64,000 bases of DNA from JBELHR01 sp049607205 (GTDB lineage: Bacteria > Bacteroidota > Bacteroidia > Flavobacteriales > Flavobacteriaceae). The notes under the pieces were generated by a model. That model ran no database searches, was not told the DNA's origin, and saw only the letters and a list, made by a program, of their open reading frames with translations. Positions 35,982 through 44,978 of the stretch are shown here, piece after piece. The position numbers and the translations under genes are program-made. Each line of letters opens with the position of its first letter. Positions within the stretch are counted from its first letter, which is position 1. Location: NCBI GenBank assembly GCA_049607205.1, contig JBMYWH010000002.1, positions 62,001 to 126,000 on the forward strand. Reading direction: 5' to 3'.

Positions 35982-36311
35982 CTATTGTACAATTTCGGCA
36001 GGGTCCCAGAATAAATTTTTAAAGTTTAAGACTTGATTGTTTTTTACAGTGATTCCTTCGTTTTCTAAAAGCTGCTGCATCAAATTTGTTCCGTCAAAAT
36101 GATGCTTACCACTGAGCATCCCGATGCGGTTTACAACGCGGTGGGCAGGGATGGAAAGATCACCATGAGAGGCGTTCATTGCATATCCAACCATACGAGC
36201 AGAACGAGGAGCCCCAAGGTATTTTGCAATGGCACCATATGTAGTTACCCTCCCGTGTGGGATGCGTTGGGCTACCTGATGGCATTTTTCAAAAAAGTTC
36301 TCAGAAGACAA
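35982..36311 (-). CDS. Alkyltransferase-like protein (ATL), catalytically inactive MGMT relative
   Basis: This 109-residue protein matches the DNA-binding domain of O6-alkylguanine-DNA alkyltransferases (RIPHGRVTTYGAIAKYLG, ARMVGYAMNA, VVNRIGML). In the active-site motif PCHRV the Cys is replaced by Ala (IPAHRVV, about residue 58), so it cannot accept an alkyl group. ATL proteins bind alkylated bases and hand them to nucleotide excision repair. The start is TTG at 36311, directly after the trmB stop; no ATG exists near the N-terminus. Confidence 0.88.
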   Translation of the reverse strand: MSSENFFEKCHQVAQRIPHGRVTTYGAIAKYLGAPRSARMVGYAMNASHGDLSIPAHRVVNRIGMLSGKHHFDGTNLMQQLLENEGITVKNNQVLNFKNLFWDPAEIVQ

Positions 36312-36312
36312 A

Positions 36313-36984
36313 CTATTCCTTCAGTTTGAATTTGATATAAGTAATAGGCTTACCTTTTTCAAGGTATTGCTGTTCGTAAAAGGTTTGAGTCCCCGTAACC
36401 TCTTCAGGGCTATAGCTGTTGGAGTATACATCGTGATGAGCATACAAAACCTCATGACCCGCTCCGTGCAATAAGCCAAGTGTATATCCATGCATGAATT
36501 CGCTATCCGTCTTAAGGTTTATAGTTCCTCCAGGCTTTAAAATGGTTTTGTATTTAGCAAGAAATTCAGCATTGGTCAAACGATGTTTAGTTCGTTTGTA
36601 TTTGATTTGAGGATCGGGAAAGGTAATCCATATCTCATCCACTTCGCCCGGGGCAAAAATGGAGTCAATCAGTTCGATTTGAGTTCTGATGAACCCTACA
36701 TTGGTAAGTTGATCCTCAAGGGCAGTTTTTGCCCCTCTCCAGAATCGAGCACCTTTAATGTCGATCCCGATATAATTTTTGTCTGGGTTCTTTTCCGCTA
36801 AAGCGACAGTATACTCACCTTTACCACATCCCAATTCTAAGACTAGTGGTTGGTCCTTCTCAAAAAACTCACCCCATTTACCTTTGTATTTCAATCCTTC
36901 TAGAACTTCTTCTCGTGTAGGTTGAATTACATTGTCAAAGGTTTCATTTTCTCTAAATCGCTTTAATTTGTTTTTAGATCCCAA
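36313..36984 (-). CDS. trmB: tRNA (guanine-N7-)-methyltransferase
   Basis: This 223-residue SAM-dependent enzyme methylates G46 in tRNA variable loops. Visible motifs are the SAM-binding LELGCGKGEYTVALAE (about residue 50), YIGIDIKGARFWRGAK, and the TrmB signature EIWITFPDPQIKYKRTKHRL (about 117-136). The start codon is TTG at 36984. The N-terminus MGSKNKLKRF matches what is expected in this phylum, and there is no ATG nearby. Confidence 0.93.
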   Translation of the reverse strand: MGSKNKLKRFRENETFDNVIQPTREEVLEGLKYKGKWGEFFEKDQPLVLELGCGKGEYTVALAEKNPDKNYIGIDIKGARFWRGAKTALEDQLTNVGFIRTQIELIDSIFAPGEVDEIWITFPDPQIKYKRTKHRLTNAEFLAKYKTILKPGGTINLKTDSEFMHGYTLGLLHGAGHEVLYAHHDVYSNSYSPEEVTGTQTFYEQQYLEKGKPITYIKFKLKE

Positions 36985-36997
36985 ATTTTCTTTGTTT

Positions 36998-37207
36998 TTA
37001 AGCTAAATCTTCAGTTCCCTTCTTTTTGAAAGAAGCAGATTCTTTCATCCAGTATGCGAATAAGATTACTCCGATTAAAATGAAAAACCAGTTGATAGTA
37101 TTCTGTGCTCCCCATGTTAAATCTCCTAGTCTAAGAGCATCCATTGGTGCAAATACTACATTAGTAAAAAAGTCTCCGATTGCTTTGAATATGTTGAATG
37201 TCATCAT
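36998..37207 (-). CDS. Small membrane protein (DUF6341-like)
   Basis: This 69-residue protein has one clear transmembrane helix (about residues 36-52, WFFILIGVILFAYWM) preceded by an amphipathic helix and followed by a Lys-rich tail. Its place next to the DUF6427 and upp genes is typical of flavobacteria, where it is called DUF6341. Function is unknown. Two consecutive ATG codons (37207 and 37204) could each be the start. Confidence 0.7.
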   Translation of the reverse strand: MMTFNIFKAIGDFFTNVVFAPMDALRLGDLTWGAQNTINWFFILIGVILFAYWMKESASFKKKGTEDLA

Positions 37208-37249
37208 AATTGATATATCTTTGAGGCAAAAGTAAAAAAAAGACTAATA

Positions 37250-38173
37250 ATGCTGACTAATTTTTTGAAAAAAACCACACCTGTAAATTTTTTGGTTATC
37301 AGTGGTTTAGCTGTTTTTTATTTAGTATTGAGTTTGATTGATCTCCCGGTAGAAGGTTTTTTAGGGAATGGGCTTGGAGCAAAAGTATTTGTGATTACCC
37401 TTTTTACGGTCCTACTTTTAGGTTTGAATTTCTTTGTTTATAGCGCTAAGATTTCTCGAAATACTACTTTGATTTACCTGTATTTCACACTTTTTCTATG
37501 TTTATTTCCTGGGCTTATTAATCAATATGATTTCTTGATGAGCCAAGGAGCACTTATTGTCGCTTTATGGAGGTTAATGAGTTTGAATCCAAAGGAGTTG
37601 AAAGTTAGTCCGTTATTTGATATTGGTTTCTGGCTTGGCGTAAGCGGGATTCTAGTTCCTGAAACACTAATTTTTCTACCGATTCTCTATTTGTATTTCT
37701 TTAGCCAAGGAATTCGTTATTTACGATTTCTAGTCCTGCCAATAATCAGTGTGTCTGTGGTGCTGTTTCTTTACTTTACCTATTGTTATGTCTGGTTAGA
37801 CCCTATGAGTTTTGATCGAATGTGGTCTTGGGGTTTTACTTCTTTTGTGTTTTATGGGGATTCTTTTAAGCTTTATTTTTATATAACCATTCTCCTGCTT
37901 ATGTTTATTCATGGCTCAGGAGTGTACAATAAGAATCAGCAAGTGATTAAGAAAGACACATCACTTAGAATGGAGTTGTTACTTGCATTGTTTATTTTTG
38001 CTGGACTTATGTTGTTGAGTACGGCAAATAAGTATCAAGGCGTCTATATTTATTTATCTCTACCTATAGCTATTTATATGGCTAATTATATAGATTTCAT
38101 GAAAGAAGGATGGATCAGAGAATCAATTTTCATATTCTCTTTAAGTCTACCGCTGATCAGCTATTTTCTCTAG
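37250..38173 (+). CDS. Multi-pass membrane protein (DUF6427-like)
   Basis: This 307-residue integral membrane protein has about nine to ten hydrophobic segments. Bacteroidota carry such a protein, named DUF6427, between a DUF6341 gene and upp, which is exactly the context here. The stop overlaps the last 4 bases of the convergent upp gene. No catalytic motif is visible. Its topology recalls polytopic glycosyltransferase-like or polymerase-like proteins, but this is not enough for a function. Confidence 0.72.
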   Translation: MLTNFLKKTTPVNFLVISGLAVFYLVLSLIDLPVEGFLGNGLGAKVFVITLFTVLLLGLNFFVYSAKISRNTTLIYLYFTLFLCLFPGLINQYDFLMSQGALIVALWRLMSLNPKELKVSPLFDIGFWLGVSGILVPETLIFLPILYLYFFSQGIRYLRFLVLPIISVSVVLFLYFTYCYVWLDPMSFDRMWSWGFTSFVFYGDSFKLYFYITILLLMFIHGSGVYNKNQQVIKKDTSLRMELLLALFIFAGLMLLSTANKYQGVYIYLSLPIAIYMANYIDFMKEGWIRESIFIFSLSLPLISYFL

Positions 38174-38829
38174 AAATCTGTTTTTGGTCCGAAGGCCAAA
38201 TCACCTGCGTCTCCTAATCCAGGGACGATATATCCTCTAGGATTTAATTCATTGTCGATTTGGGCTATCCAAAGTTCGGTATCTTCAGGAACGTTAGCGT
38301 TGACATAGTCCACACCTTCTTGGGCAGCTAGAATAGACATGATATGAACTTTTGAAGGAGTTCCGAATTGTTTTAAGGCCTCTAATACCGTTACCATTGA
38401 TTTTCCTGAAGCTAACATGGGATCAGCCAGAATAAGAGTCTTTCCTTCTATGGATGGTGAAGCAGCGTATTCTACTACGATTTCAAAGGCATCTTTTCCA
38501 TCCGGATGGTGGCGATAAGCACTTATGAAACTATTTTCAGACCCATCAAAGTAGTTGGTAATACCTTCGTGCAGTGGAAGTCCAGCTCTCAAAATCGAAC
38601 AAACTACTATGTCTTCTTTGCTTAAAAGGCTCTTGTGTACACCTAAAGGTGTTTGTATATCTTGTGTTCCATAGGAGAGTGTTTTGCTTAATTCATAAGA
38701 TAAAATTTCCCCGACCCTTTCAATATTGCGCTTGAACCTCATTCGGTCTTTTTGAATGTTTACATCTCTAAGTTCAGACATAAATCTATGGATAAGGCTA
38801 GGTTGATTGGAAAAATTATGAATTTTCAT
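38170..38829 (-). CDS. upp: Uracil phosphoribosyltransferase
   Basis: This 219-residue enzyme of pyrimidine salvage makes UMP from uracil and PRPP. Motifs seen are VVCSILRAGLPLHEG (about residue 75), the PRPP-binding loop TLILADPMLASGKSMV (about 130), and the C-terminal uracil-binding region RGYIVPGLGDAGDLAFG. The length is normal. It runs convergently against the DUF6427-like gene and divergently from yicC. Confidence 0.94.
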   Translation of the reverse strand: MKIHNFSNQPSLIHRFMSELRDVNIQKDRMRFKRNIERVGEILSYELSKTLSYGTQDIQTPLGVHKSLLSKEDIVVCSILRAGLPLHEGITNYFDGSENSFISAYRHHPDGKDAFEIVVEYAASPSIEGKTLILADPMLASGKSMVTVLEALKQFGTPSKVHIMSILAAQEGVDYVNANVPEDTELWIAQIDNELNPRGYIVPGLGDAGDLAFGPKTDF

Positions 38830-38880
38830 GTTTCTCGTATTTTATATGGCAAAGATAATACTATTTGACTTTTTCCCCGG

Positions 38881-38908
38881 TTGGTTTGTCTCAAAAAGTG
38901 TAAATTTG
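38881..38908 (+). promoter_or_regulatory. Promoter of the yicC-gmk-nadD operon
   Basis: TTG at 38881-38883, a 17-base spacer and TAAATTTG at 38901-38908 match the Bacteroidota consensus. The yicC ATG follows 17 bases after the -7 box. Confidence 0.68.
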
Positions 38909-38925
38909 TGCTTTAAATTCGATAT

Positions 38926-39786
38926 ATGCTACTTTCAATGACAGGCTATGGTAAGGCCGTAAAGCAATTGACCAATAAAAAGTTAACCGTTGAGATTAGA
39001 AGTCTTAATTCTAAATCTTTAGACTTGAATGTTCGTATCCCAAGTCAATACAAAGAAAAGGAACTTTTTATAAGAAAGATGATCGCAAAGGTTATGGTTC
39101 GTGGAAAGGTTGATTTTGCTATTTATTCGGAACAGACCAATGGTGAGAGTCATACTCAAATCAATACTGATGTCGTTTCTAATTACTTAGCGCAGTTGGA
39201 GGTTTTGGCCCCTCAAGGGCAAGGATCTGATATTTTGAGTATTGCCATGCGCATGCCTGATGCGATGAAAACCTCAAGAGAGGAGTTTAATGAAGAAGAG
39301 TGGAAGGATTTAGAGCCTTTAATTGCGGAGGCTTTAGAGAAAATCACAAACTACCGAGCGGATGAAGGACTTTCTATGGAAAAGGATTTGAGGTCTAATG
39401 TAGAAAATATAGATCGTTTGATGGCTGAGGTTAAAGAATTGTCGGAAGCTCGTATGATTCATGTCAAGGCCAGATTACAGAATTCTTTAGATGAGTTAGC
39501 TGCCTCTGTGGATCAGAATCGCTTTGAACAGGAGTTGATCTATTACTTGGAAAAGTTGGATATCAATGAAGAGATGGTACGATTGGAAAACCATCTAAAC
39601 TATTTCATGAAGGAATTAGATTCTTCAACTTCTAACGGTAAGAAACTTGGATTTATAGCACAAGAAATTGGGCGTGAAGTGAATACTACAGGGTCGAAAT
39701 CTAATTTTGCTCCTATGCAGCATATTGTAGTGAATATGAAGAATGAATTGGAAAAAATTAAGGAACAAGTTTTAAATATACTTTAA
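38926..39786 (+). CDS. yicC: YicC family endoribonuclease-like protein
   Basis: This 286-residue protein begins MLLSMTGYGKA, the YicC hallmark, and has the C-terminal DUF1732-type region GKKLGFIAQEIGREVNTTGSKS. The YicC family has been linked to RNA decay in E. coli. It is the first gene of an operon and its stop overlaps the gmk start (TAATG), as in many bacteria where yicC and gmk are neighbours. Confidence 0.92.
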   Translation: MLLSMTGYGKAVKQLTNKKLTVEIRSLNSKSLDLNVRIPSQYKEKELFIRKMIAKVMVRGKVDFAIYSEQTNGESHTQINTDVVSNYLAQLEVLAPQGQGSDILSIAMRMPDAMKTSREEFNEEEWKDLEPLIAEALEKITNYRADEGLSMEKDLRSNVENIDRLMAEVKELSEARMIHVKARLQNSLDELAASVDQNRFEQELIYYLEKLDINEEMVRLENHLNYFMKELDSSTSNGKKLGFIAQEIGREVNTTGSKSNFAPMQHIVVNMKNELEKIKEQVLNIL

Positions 39787-40358
39787 TGAAGAAGGGGAAG
39801 TTAATTGTTTTTTCGGCACCATCGGGTTCAGGTAAAACAACCATAGTGAGACATTTGTTAAAACAAGAGGCATTTAATTTAGCTTTTTCAATCTCAGCAA
39901 CTTCAAGAAGTCCGAGAGGCGAGGAGGTCGATGGGAAAGATTATTATTTCATGGACCTTTCTAAGTTCAAGAAACACATCAAAGCGGATGATTTCTTAGA
40001 ATGGGAAGAGGTTTATAGGGATAATTTTTATGGGACTCTTAAGTCTGAAGTAGAACGTTTGTGGGCTGAAGGTAAGCATGTTATTTTTGATATTGATGTC
40101 GCTGGAGGTTTGAGAATCAAAAAGAAATTCCCCGAGGAGACTTTAGCTGTTTTTGTAAAGCCACCGAGCATTGATGAGTTAAAAATTCGTCTGAAGAAAC
40201 GCAAAACAGAATCAGAAGATAAGATCAATATGAGAATCGCCAAGGCTTCGGTTGAGTTGGCTACTGCTCCTCAATTTGATCACATTATAAAGAACTATGA
40301 TTTGCAAACGGCATTGGATGAAGCAGATCAATTAGTGGAGGAATTTTTGAATAAGTAA
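39786..40358 (+). CDS. gmk: Guanylate kinase
   Basis: This 190-residue enzyme phosphorylates GMP to GDP. The P-loop is FSAPSGSGKTTIVRHLL (about residues 8-24), the GMP-binding segment follows (ATSRSPRGEEVDGKDYYF, about 38-55), and the lid and Arg-rich region are present (RLKKRKTESEDKINMRI). It starts at the yicC stop and is followed 3 bases later by nadD. Confidence 0.96.
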   Translation: MKKGKLIVFSAPSGSGKTTIVRHLLKQEAFNLAFSISATSRSPRGEEVDGKDYYFMDLSKFKKHIKADDFLEWEEVYRDNFYGTLKSEVERLWAEGKHVIFDIDVAGGLRIKKKFPEETLAVFVKPPSIDELKIRLKKRKTESEDKINMRIAKASVELATAPQFDHIIKNYDLQTALDEADQLVEEFLNK

Positions 40359-40361
40359 TTT

Positions 40362-40943
40362 ATGAAAATTGGTCTGTATTTCGGGTCCTTTAATCCGATT
40401 CATATAGGACATCTAATCATCGCTAATTATTTGGTAGAACACAGTGATTTAGATCGAGTTTGGATGATAGTCAGTCCGCATAACCCACTTAAAGAAAAGA
40501 AGACTTTGCTTGAAGATCATCACCGTTTGGAGATGGTGTATAGAGCTTGTGAGTCCTATCCTAAATTGGAGGTGAACGATATTGAGTTTAAATTGCCCAA
40601 ACCTTCTTTCACCGTGGATACTTTGGTGCATTTAAGAGAGAAATATCCAGAGCATGATTTTACCTTAATCATGGGCGAAGACAGCTTGATACACTTTCAT
40701 AAATGGAAAAACTATGAGGTGTTACTTGAGGAAAATGATATATTAGTTTATCCTAGATTGGGAGAAAAGAGAATGCCAGAGGAGTATAAGAACCATCCTA
40801 AGATTCATTTCCTGCAAGCTCCTGTGATAGAATTATCAGCAACTGCAATTAGAAAAGATATAGAGAAGGGATTGAATGTTAAGCCCTATTTACCAGTTGA
40901 GGTTTGGTCTTATATTGATCAAATGAATTTTTATAAGTCCTAA
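40362..40943 (+). CDS. nadD: Nicotinate-nucleotide adenylyltransferase
   Basis: This 193-residue enzyme converts nicotinate mononucleotide and ATP to deamido-NAD. The nucleotidyltransferase motif is GLYFGSFNPIHIGHL (HxGH form), and the second ATP motif is LSATAIRKDIEKG (about residue 161; ISxTxIR variant). The acceptor-side residues FIMGEDSLIHFHKWKNYE are in place. It lies third in the yicC operon. Confidence 0.95.
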   Translation: MKIGLYFGSFNPIHIGHLIIANYLVEHSDLDRVWMIVSPHNPLKEKKTLLEDHHRLEMVYRACESYPKLEVNDIEFKLPKPSFTVDTLVHLREKYPEHDFTLIMGEDSLIHFHKWKNYEVLLEENDILVYPRLGEKRMPEEYKNHPKIHFLQAPVIELSATAIRKDIEKGLNVKPYLPVEVWSYIDQMNFYKS

Positions 40944-40962
40944 TAATTACTACTTTTATCCT

Positions 40963-41841
40963 ATGAATAAGGGAAACACAAAGCAACAGAAGTTCAAGGA
41001 AAAAATGGTACAGAAGTACCGTTTGGTCATTGAAAATTCAGATACTTACGAGAAACTTTATACCTTAAAACTAAGTCGCTGGAATGTATTTGTATTAGGA
41101 GGTGTGTTTTCTATTGTTTTAGTGGCGATTACTTCCTTGATTATCGCTTATACCCCTTTAAAGGAATATATCCCTGGTTATGAGTCTTCCAAATTAAAGA
41201 AGACGGCTAAGGATTTGGTTTATAAGGTGGATTCGCTTCAGAGAAGGCTGGAAATCAATGATTTGAAAATCCAAGCATTGATCCCTGTTTTGAGCGGGGA
41301 GGAACGTGCAGAAGATGTGCGTCTAGATTCTATTGAAGAGGAGGTTTTACGATCCTCGACTATTGTAGATACCATTAATTTAGCTCCCTCGGATGAGGAT
41401 ATGGCCTTTAGAGCCGAAGTGGAACGAGCCGATAGATATAGTTTGTTTGATCAGGCAGTAGAGGATGATGATGTGGTGTTTTTTGCTCCTGTTACAGGAA
41501 CAATTACCAATAGGTATGACAGTAAAGAAAAGCATTTTGCCGTTGACGTAGTGGTGAAAAAAGGTACGCCAGTTAAAGCTGTTTCCGATGGAGTAGTGAT
41601 TTTTGCAGAATGGACGACAGAAACTGGTAATGTGATTATCGTGGAACATCCAAGTGGATATATTTCTGTTTACAAGCACAATGAATCTTTGAATAAAGAA
41701 CAAGGGGACTTAGTGCGTTCTGGAGAGGTTATTGCCACGGTAGGCTCTACGGGAGAATTGAGTTCAGGTGCTCATTTGCATTTTGAGCTTTGGAACAATG
41801 GATATCCGGTAAACCCGGAGAATTTTATAGATTTTGAATGA
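40963..41841 (+). CDS. M23-family membrane-anchored peptidoglycan endopeptidase-like protein
   Basis: This 292-residue protein has a cytoplasmic N-terminus, one transmembrane helix at about residues 43-68, a short coiled coil (about 80-105), and a C-terminal LytM domain. Both zinc motifs are intact: HFAVDVVVKKGTPV (His and Asp) and SGAHLHFELWNNG (HxH). It probably acts on peptidoglycan in the periplasm. The stop overlaps the GH3-family gene (ATGA). Confidence 0.86.
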   Translation: MNKGNTKQQKFKEKMVQKYRLVIENSDTYEKLYTLKLSRWNVFVLGGVFSIVLVAITSLIIAYTPLKEYIPGYESSKLKKTAKDLVYKVDSLQRRLEINDLKIQALIPVLSGEERAEDVRLDSIEEEVLRSSTIVDTINLAPSDEDMAFRAEVERADRYSLFDQAVEDDDVVFFAPVTGTITNRYDSKEKHFAVDVVVKKGTPVKAVSDGVVIFAEWTTETGNVIIVEHPSGYISVYKHNESLNKEQGDLVRSGEVIATVGSTGELSSGAHLHFELWNNGYPVNPENFIDFE

Positions 41842-43334
41842 TGAGTATAAAACGTTTTTTTGCTAAACCTTTAGCAAGTAGAGCTAGAAAAAAAATCGAT
41901 AAATGGGCTGCTAAGCCTATAGAGACACAAGAAAAAGTTCTTGAACACTTAATAAAAAGTGCTAAAAATACAGCCTTCGGTCAAGACCATAATTTTAATA
42001 AGATCAAGACTTATGAGGACTTCAAGCAAGAAGTTCCGGTGGTGGATTATGAAGGTTTAAGAGCCTATGTAGATCGCATGGTGGCGGGAGAAGCTGACGT
42101 GCTTTGGAGAGGAAGACCTTTGTATTTTGCAAAGACTTCTGGAACAACTTCAGGGGCAAAGTATATTCCGATTTCAAAGGAATCCATGCCCACCCATATT
42201 GATGCGGCTAAAAATGCCTTATTAATGTATATCGAGCAAACTGGAGATTCAAGCTTTGTTGATGGAAAGATGATTTTTCTTCAAGGGAGCCCAGTGCTTG
42301 AAGAGATTGGTGGAGTCAAATTAGGAAGACTAAGCGGTATTTCTGCTCATTACGTTCCTAAAATCCTTCAGCGCAATCGAATGCCTTCTTGGGAGACTAA
42401 TTGTATCGAAGATTGGGAAACTAAAGTGGATGCTGTGGTTGAGGAAACTTATCAAGAAGATATGCGATTGATCTCTGGTATTCCTTCATGGGTACAGATG
42501 TATTTTGAACGCTTGATTGAGAAGACGGGAAAATCTATAGCAGAGCTCTATCCTCATTTCAACCTCTTCGTCTATGGAGGGGTGAATTTCACACCCTATA
42601 AAAGTAAGTTTGAGGCTCTTATTGGCAAGAAAGTGAATTATGTAGAATTATATCCAGCCTCAGAGGGGTTTATCGCCTTCCAAGATAAACAGGATGATTC
42701 TGGTCTTTTATTACAATTGGACAGTGGGATGTTTTATGAATTTATTCCTGCAGATAAATACTTTGACGAGCAACCTCCTAGATTGCAGCTTTCGCAGGTT
42801 GAATTAGGTGTTAATTATGCTATTATTTTAAATACGACTGCTGGTTTATGGGGTTATTCTATTGGCGACACGGTGGAGTTTACTTCTTTGAATCCTTACA
42901 AAATTAAAGTTACTGGACGTATTAAGCATTTCATCTCAGCTTTTGGAGAGCATGTCATCGGAAAGGAAGTGGAGCAAGCTTTGAAGGATGCGATTGGGGA
43001 TTTGCCAATTTCAATTTCTGAGTTTACCGTAGCTCCTCAGGTGGCACCTGAAGAGGGTCTGCCTTATCACGAGTGGTTTGTTGAGTTTGATCAAGAACCG
43101 GAGGATTTAGAGGCTTTTGCTAAACGTGTAGACGACTCCATGCAGGCCCAAAACATCTATTACTTCGACCTTATCGAAGGTAAAGTATTGAGACCTGCTG
43201 TGATTCGAAAAATACGAAAGGGGGGCTTTCATGCCTATATGGAATCCATCGGAAAACTCGGAGGACAAAACAAAATTCCTCAACTGTCTGACAATAGAAA
43301 AATTGCAGATGTCTTAAATGATTTTATACTATGA
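41838..43334 (+). CDS. GH3-family acyl-adenylating enzyme
   Basis: This 498-residue protein belongs to the GH3 (auxin-responsive promoter) family, adenylate-forming enzymes that conjugate carboxylic acids to amino acids. The ATP-binding loop is YFAKTSGTTSGAKYIPIS (about residues 96-113), a central motif is VELYPASEGFIAFQ (about 270) and the C-terminal hinge is YSIGDTVEF...KVTGRIKHFISAFGEHV. Bacterial members occur widely in Bacteroidota, but their substrates are unknown. It overlaps the genes before and after by ATGA junctions. Confidence 0.88.
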   Translation: MMSIKRFFAKPLASRARKKIDKWAAKPIETQEKVLEHLIKSAKNTAFGQDHNFNKIKTYEDFKQEVPVVDYEGLRAYVDRMVAGEADVLWRGRPLYFAKTSGTTSGAKYIPISKESMPTHIDAAKNALLMYIEQTGDSSFVDGKMIFLQGSPVLEEIGGVKLGRLSGISAHYVPKILQRNRMPSWETNCIEDWETKVDAVVEETYQEDMRLISGIPSWVQMYFERLIEKTGKSIAELYPHFNLFVYGGVNFTPYKSKFEALIGKKVNYVELYPASEGFIAFQDKQDDSGLLLQLDSGMFYEFIPADKYFDEQPPRLQLSQVELGVNYAIILNTTAGLWGYSIGDTVEFTSLNPYKIKVTGRIKHFISAFGEHVIGKEVEQALKDAIGDLPISISEFTVAPQVAPEEGLPYHEWFVEFDQEPEDLEAFAKRVDDSMQAQNIYYFDLIEGKVLRPAVIRKIRKGGFHAYMESIGKLGGQNKIPQLSDNRKIADVLNDFIL

Positions 43335-43879
43335 AAGTACTAAGCACCAACATCGGAAAGAGAACAAAGATTGAATATAAATCTAAAGTTTATGATACGG
43401 GTATTTATAAATATCCTGTCGATGAAGGTGTGTACTTAGGTAAGGAAGATGTTGCCCGCGATGTTGTTCTGGATCGCAAACATCACGGTGGAGTGAACCA
43501 GGCTGTTTATGCCTTTGGTTTCAATCACTATCCATACTTTAGGGAGAAATTCCCTGATCAGAACTGGCATCAAGGGATGTTTGGAGAAAATTTAACCATA
43601 GATCTGCTTGACGAAACAAAACTCTATATTGGAGAACAGTATCAGTTAGGTGAGGCTTTACTTGAAATTAGTCAAGTTCCTCGTAAGCCTTGCTCTACCT
43701 TAGGAGCAAAATTCCAAGATATGTCTATTGTGAAGGTGTTTTGGAATACGGATAAGCCAGGAGTTTATTTTAAGGTCATTAAAGAAGGTCATGTGAAACC
43801 TGGTGATACTTTTATAAGAACTAAATCAGTAGCGTCGGATGCCTTATCTGTCGCCGAGGTTTTTACCTCTAATCGATAA
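43331..43879 (+). CDS. MOSC domain protein (YiiM-like)
   Basis: This 182-residue protein consists of one MOSC domain, the sulfur-carrier fold related to the molybdenum cofactor sulfurase C-terminus. Visible are DRKHHGGVNQAVYAF (about residues 49-63), FGENLTIDLLDE and the conserved Cys in QVPRKPCSTLGAKF (about 122). Related YiiM reduces N-hydroxylated purines using molybdenum cofactor. Its 3' end overlaps the convergent alr gene by 11 bases. Confidence 0.86.
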   Translation: MKVLSTNIGKRTKIEYKSKVYDTGIYKYPVDEGVYLGKEDVARDVVLDRKHHGGVNQAVYAFGFNHYPYFREKFPDQNWHQGMFGENLTIDLLDETKLYIGEQYQLGEALLEISQVPRKPCSTLGAKFQDMSIVKVFWNTDKPGVYFKVIKEGHVKPGDTFIRTKSVASDALSVAEVFTSNR

Positions 43880-44978
43880 GTTCTCTTTTAATTCTGGGGC
43901 CTATTGCCGTTAGAAGCTCATAGTTGATGGTATGGCATTTTATGGCAAAGAGATTTAAGGTCTCTTGACTCTCGTAAATCTCGACTTGATCTCCAACCTT
44001 AGGTGCAGTTTTGATTTTACTTAGATCTACTAAGATCATATCCATACAAACATTTCCTATAATTTCAGCTTTCTCGCCATTTAGGCTCACCCATCCTTGT
44101 CTCTGACCTAATTGTCTAGATATTCCATCAGCATGACCTATGGGTATGATTCCAATGAGGGTGTCTTTTTCTAGTCTAGAAGCTCTATTATATCCTACGG
44201 TAGTTCCTTTTTTAACCCTTCTTATCTGACTGATAGGGCTCGTTAACTGCCAGGCTTTTTTTAGATGTTGTGTATGTTGAGGTTCATTGGCAAAACCATA
44301 AAGCCCGATCCCCATACGAACCATGTCAAAATGAGCTTGAGGGTAATTTAAGATCCCCGAGGTGTTACTCATATGCTTGATAAAATCATATGACAGGTGG
44401 CTCTTAAGATAGTCACAGGCTACATTAAAATCTTTGATTTGATTAAGACTAAATGTTCTCTCTAATGGATCTTCACTAGCTGCCAAATGAGAAAATACAG
44501 AAACGAGATCCAACTTGTCTTTTTGATTGTTTAAAACTTCTTGAAGTTGATCTAGTTCGTCTAAATCAAAACCGAGACGCTGTAAGCCTGTGTTGATTTT
44601 TAAATGGATTTTTCTTCTTTGTTTTTGCTCCGGGAGCTTAAGGACGGCCTGGAGAATTTCAAAATTGTAGATATTCGGCTCTAAATTGTAAGCGTAAATC
44701 TGTTCGAGGTTTTCTATTTGAGGATGAAGAACCAGTATAGGTTTCTCTATTCCTGCTTCTCTTAAGGCGATTCCTTCATCTAGATAGGCAACACCGAAAT
44801 AAGCGACTTGAGATTCTAGAAATTTCCCAATCAACGTGGCAGAACTACCATATCCAAAAGCCTTAAGTACTAGAAGTGTTTTGCAATCCTTGTCAAGTTT
44901 AGATTGAAAATATTCTAAATTATCAGTCAGTTTTGACTTCGATAGTCTTAATGCTGTTGTATGATTGTTATGATTCAT
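43869..44978 (-). CDS. alr: Alanine racemase
   Basis: This 369-residue PLP enzyme supplies D-alanine for peptidoglycan. The PLP lysine is in LLVLKAFGYGSSATLIG (about residue 38; the family norm is VKADAYGHG). The catalytic Tyr is in TTVGYNRASRL (about 262), with IPIGHADGISR and IGNVCMDMILVDL further on. Its start overlaps the tdk stop by 11 bases, so the two genes form an operon. Confidence 0.94.
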   Translation of the reverse strand: MNHNNHTTALRLSKSKLTDNLEYFQSKLDKDCKTLLVLKAFGYGSSATLIGKFLESQVAYFGVAYLDEGIALREAGIEKPILVLHPQIENLEQIYAYNLEPNIYNFEILQAVLKLPEQKQRRKIHLKINTGLQRLGFDLDELDQLQEVLNNQKDKLDLVSVFSHLAASEDPLERTFSLNQIKDFNVACDYLKSHLSYDFIKHMSNTSGILNYPQAHFDMVRMGIGLYGFANEPQHTQHLKKAWQLTSPISQIRRVKKGTTVGYNRASRLEKDTLIGIIPIGHADGISRQLGQRQGWVSLNGEKAEIIGNVCMDMILVDLSKIKTAPKVGDQVEIYESQETLNLFAIKCHTINYELLTAIGPRIKRELID

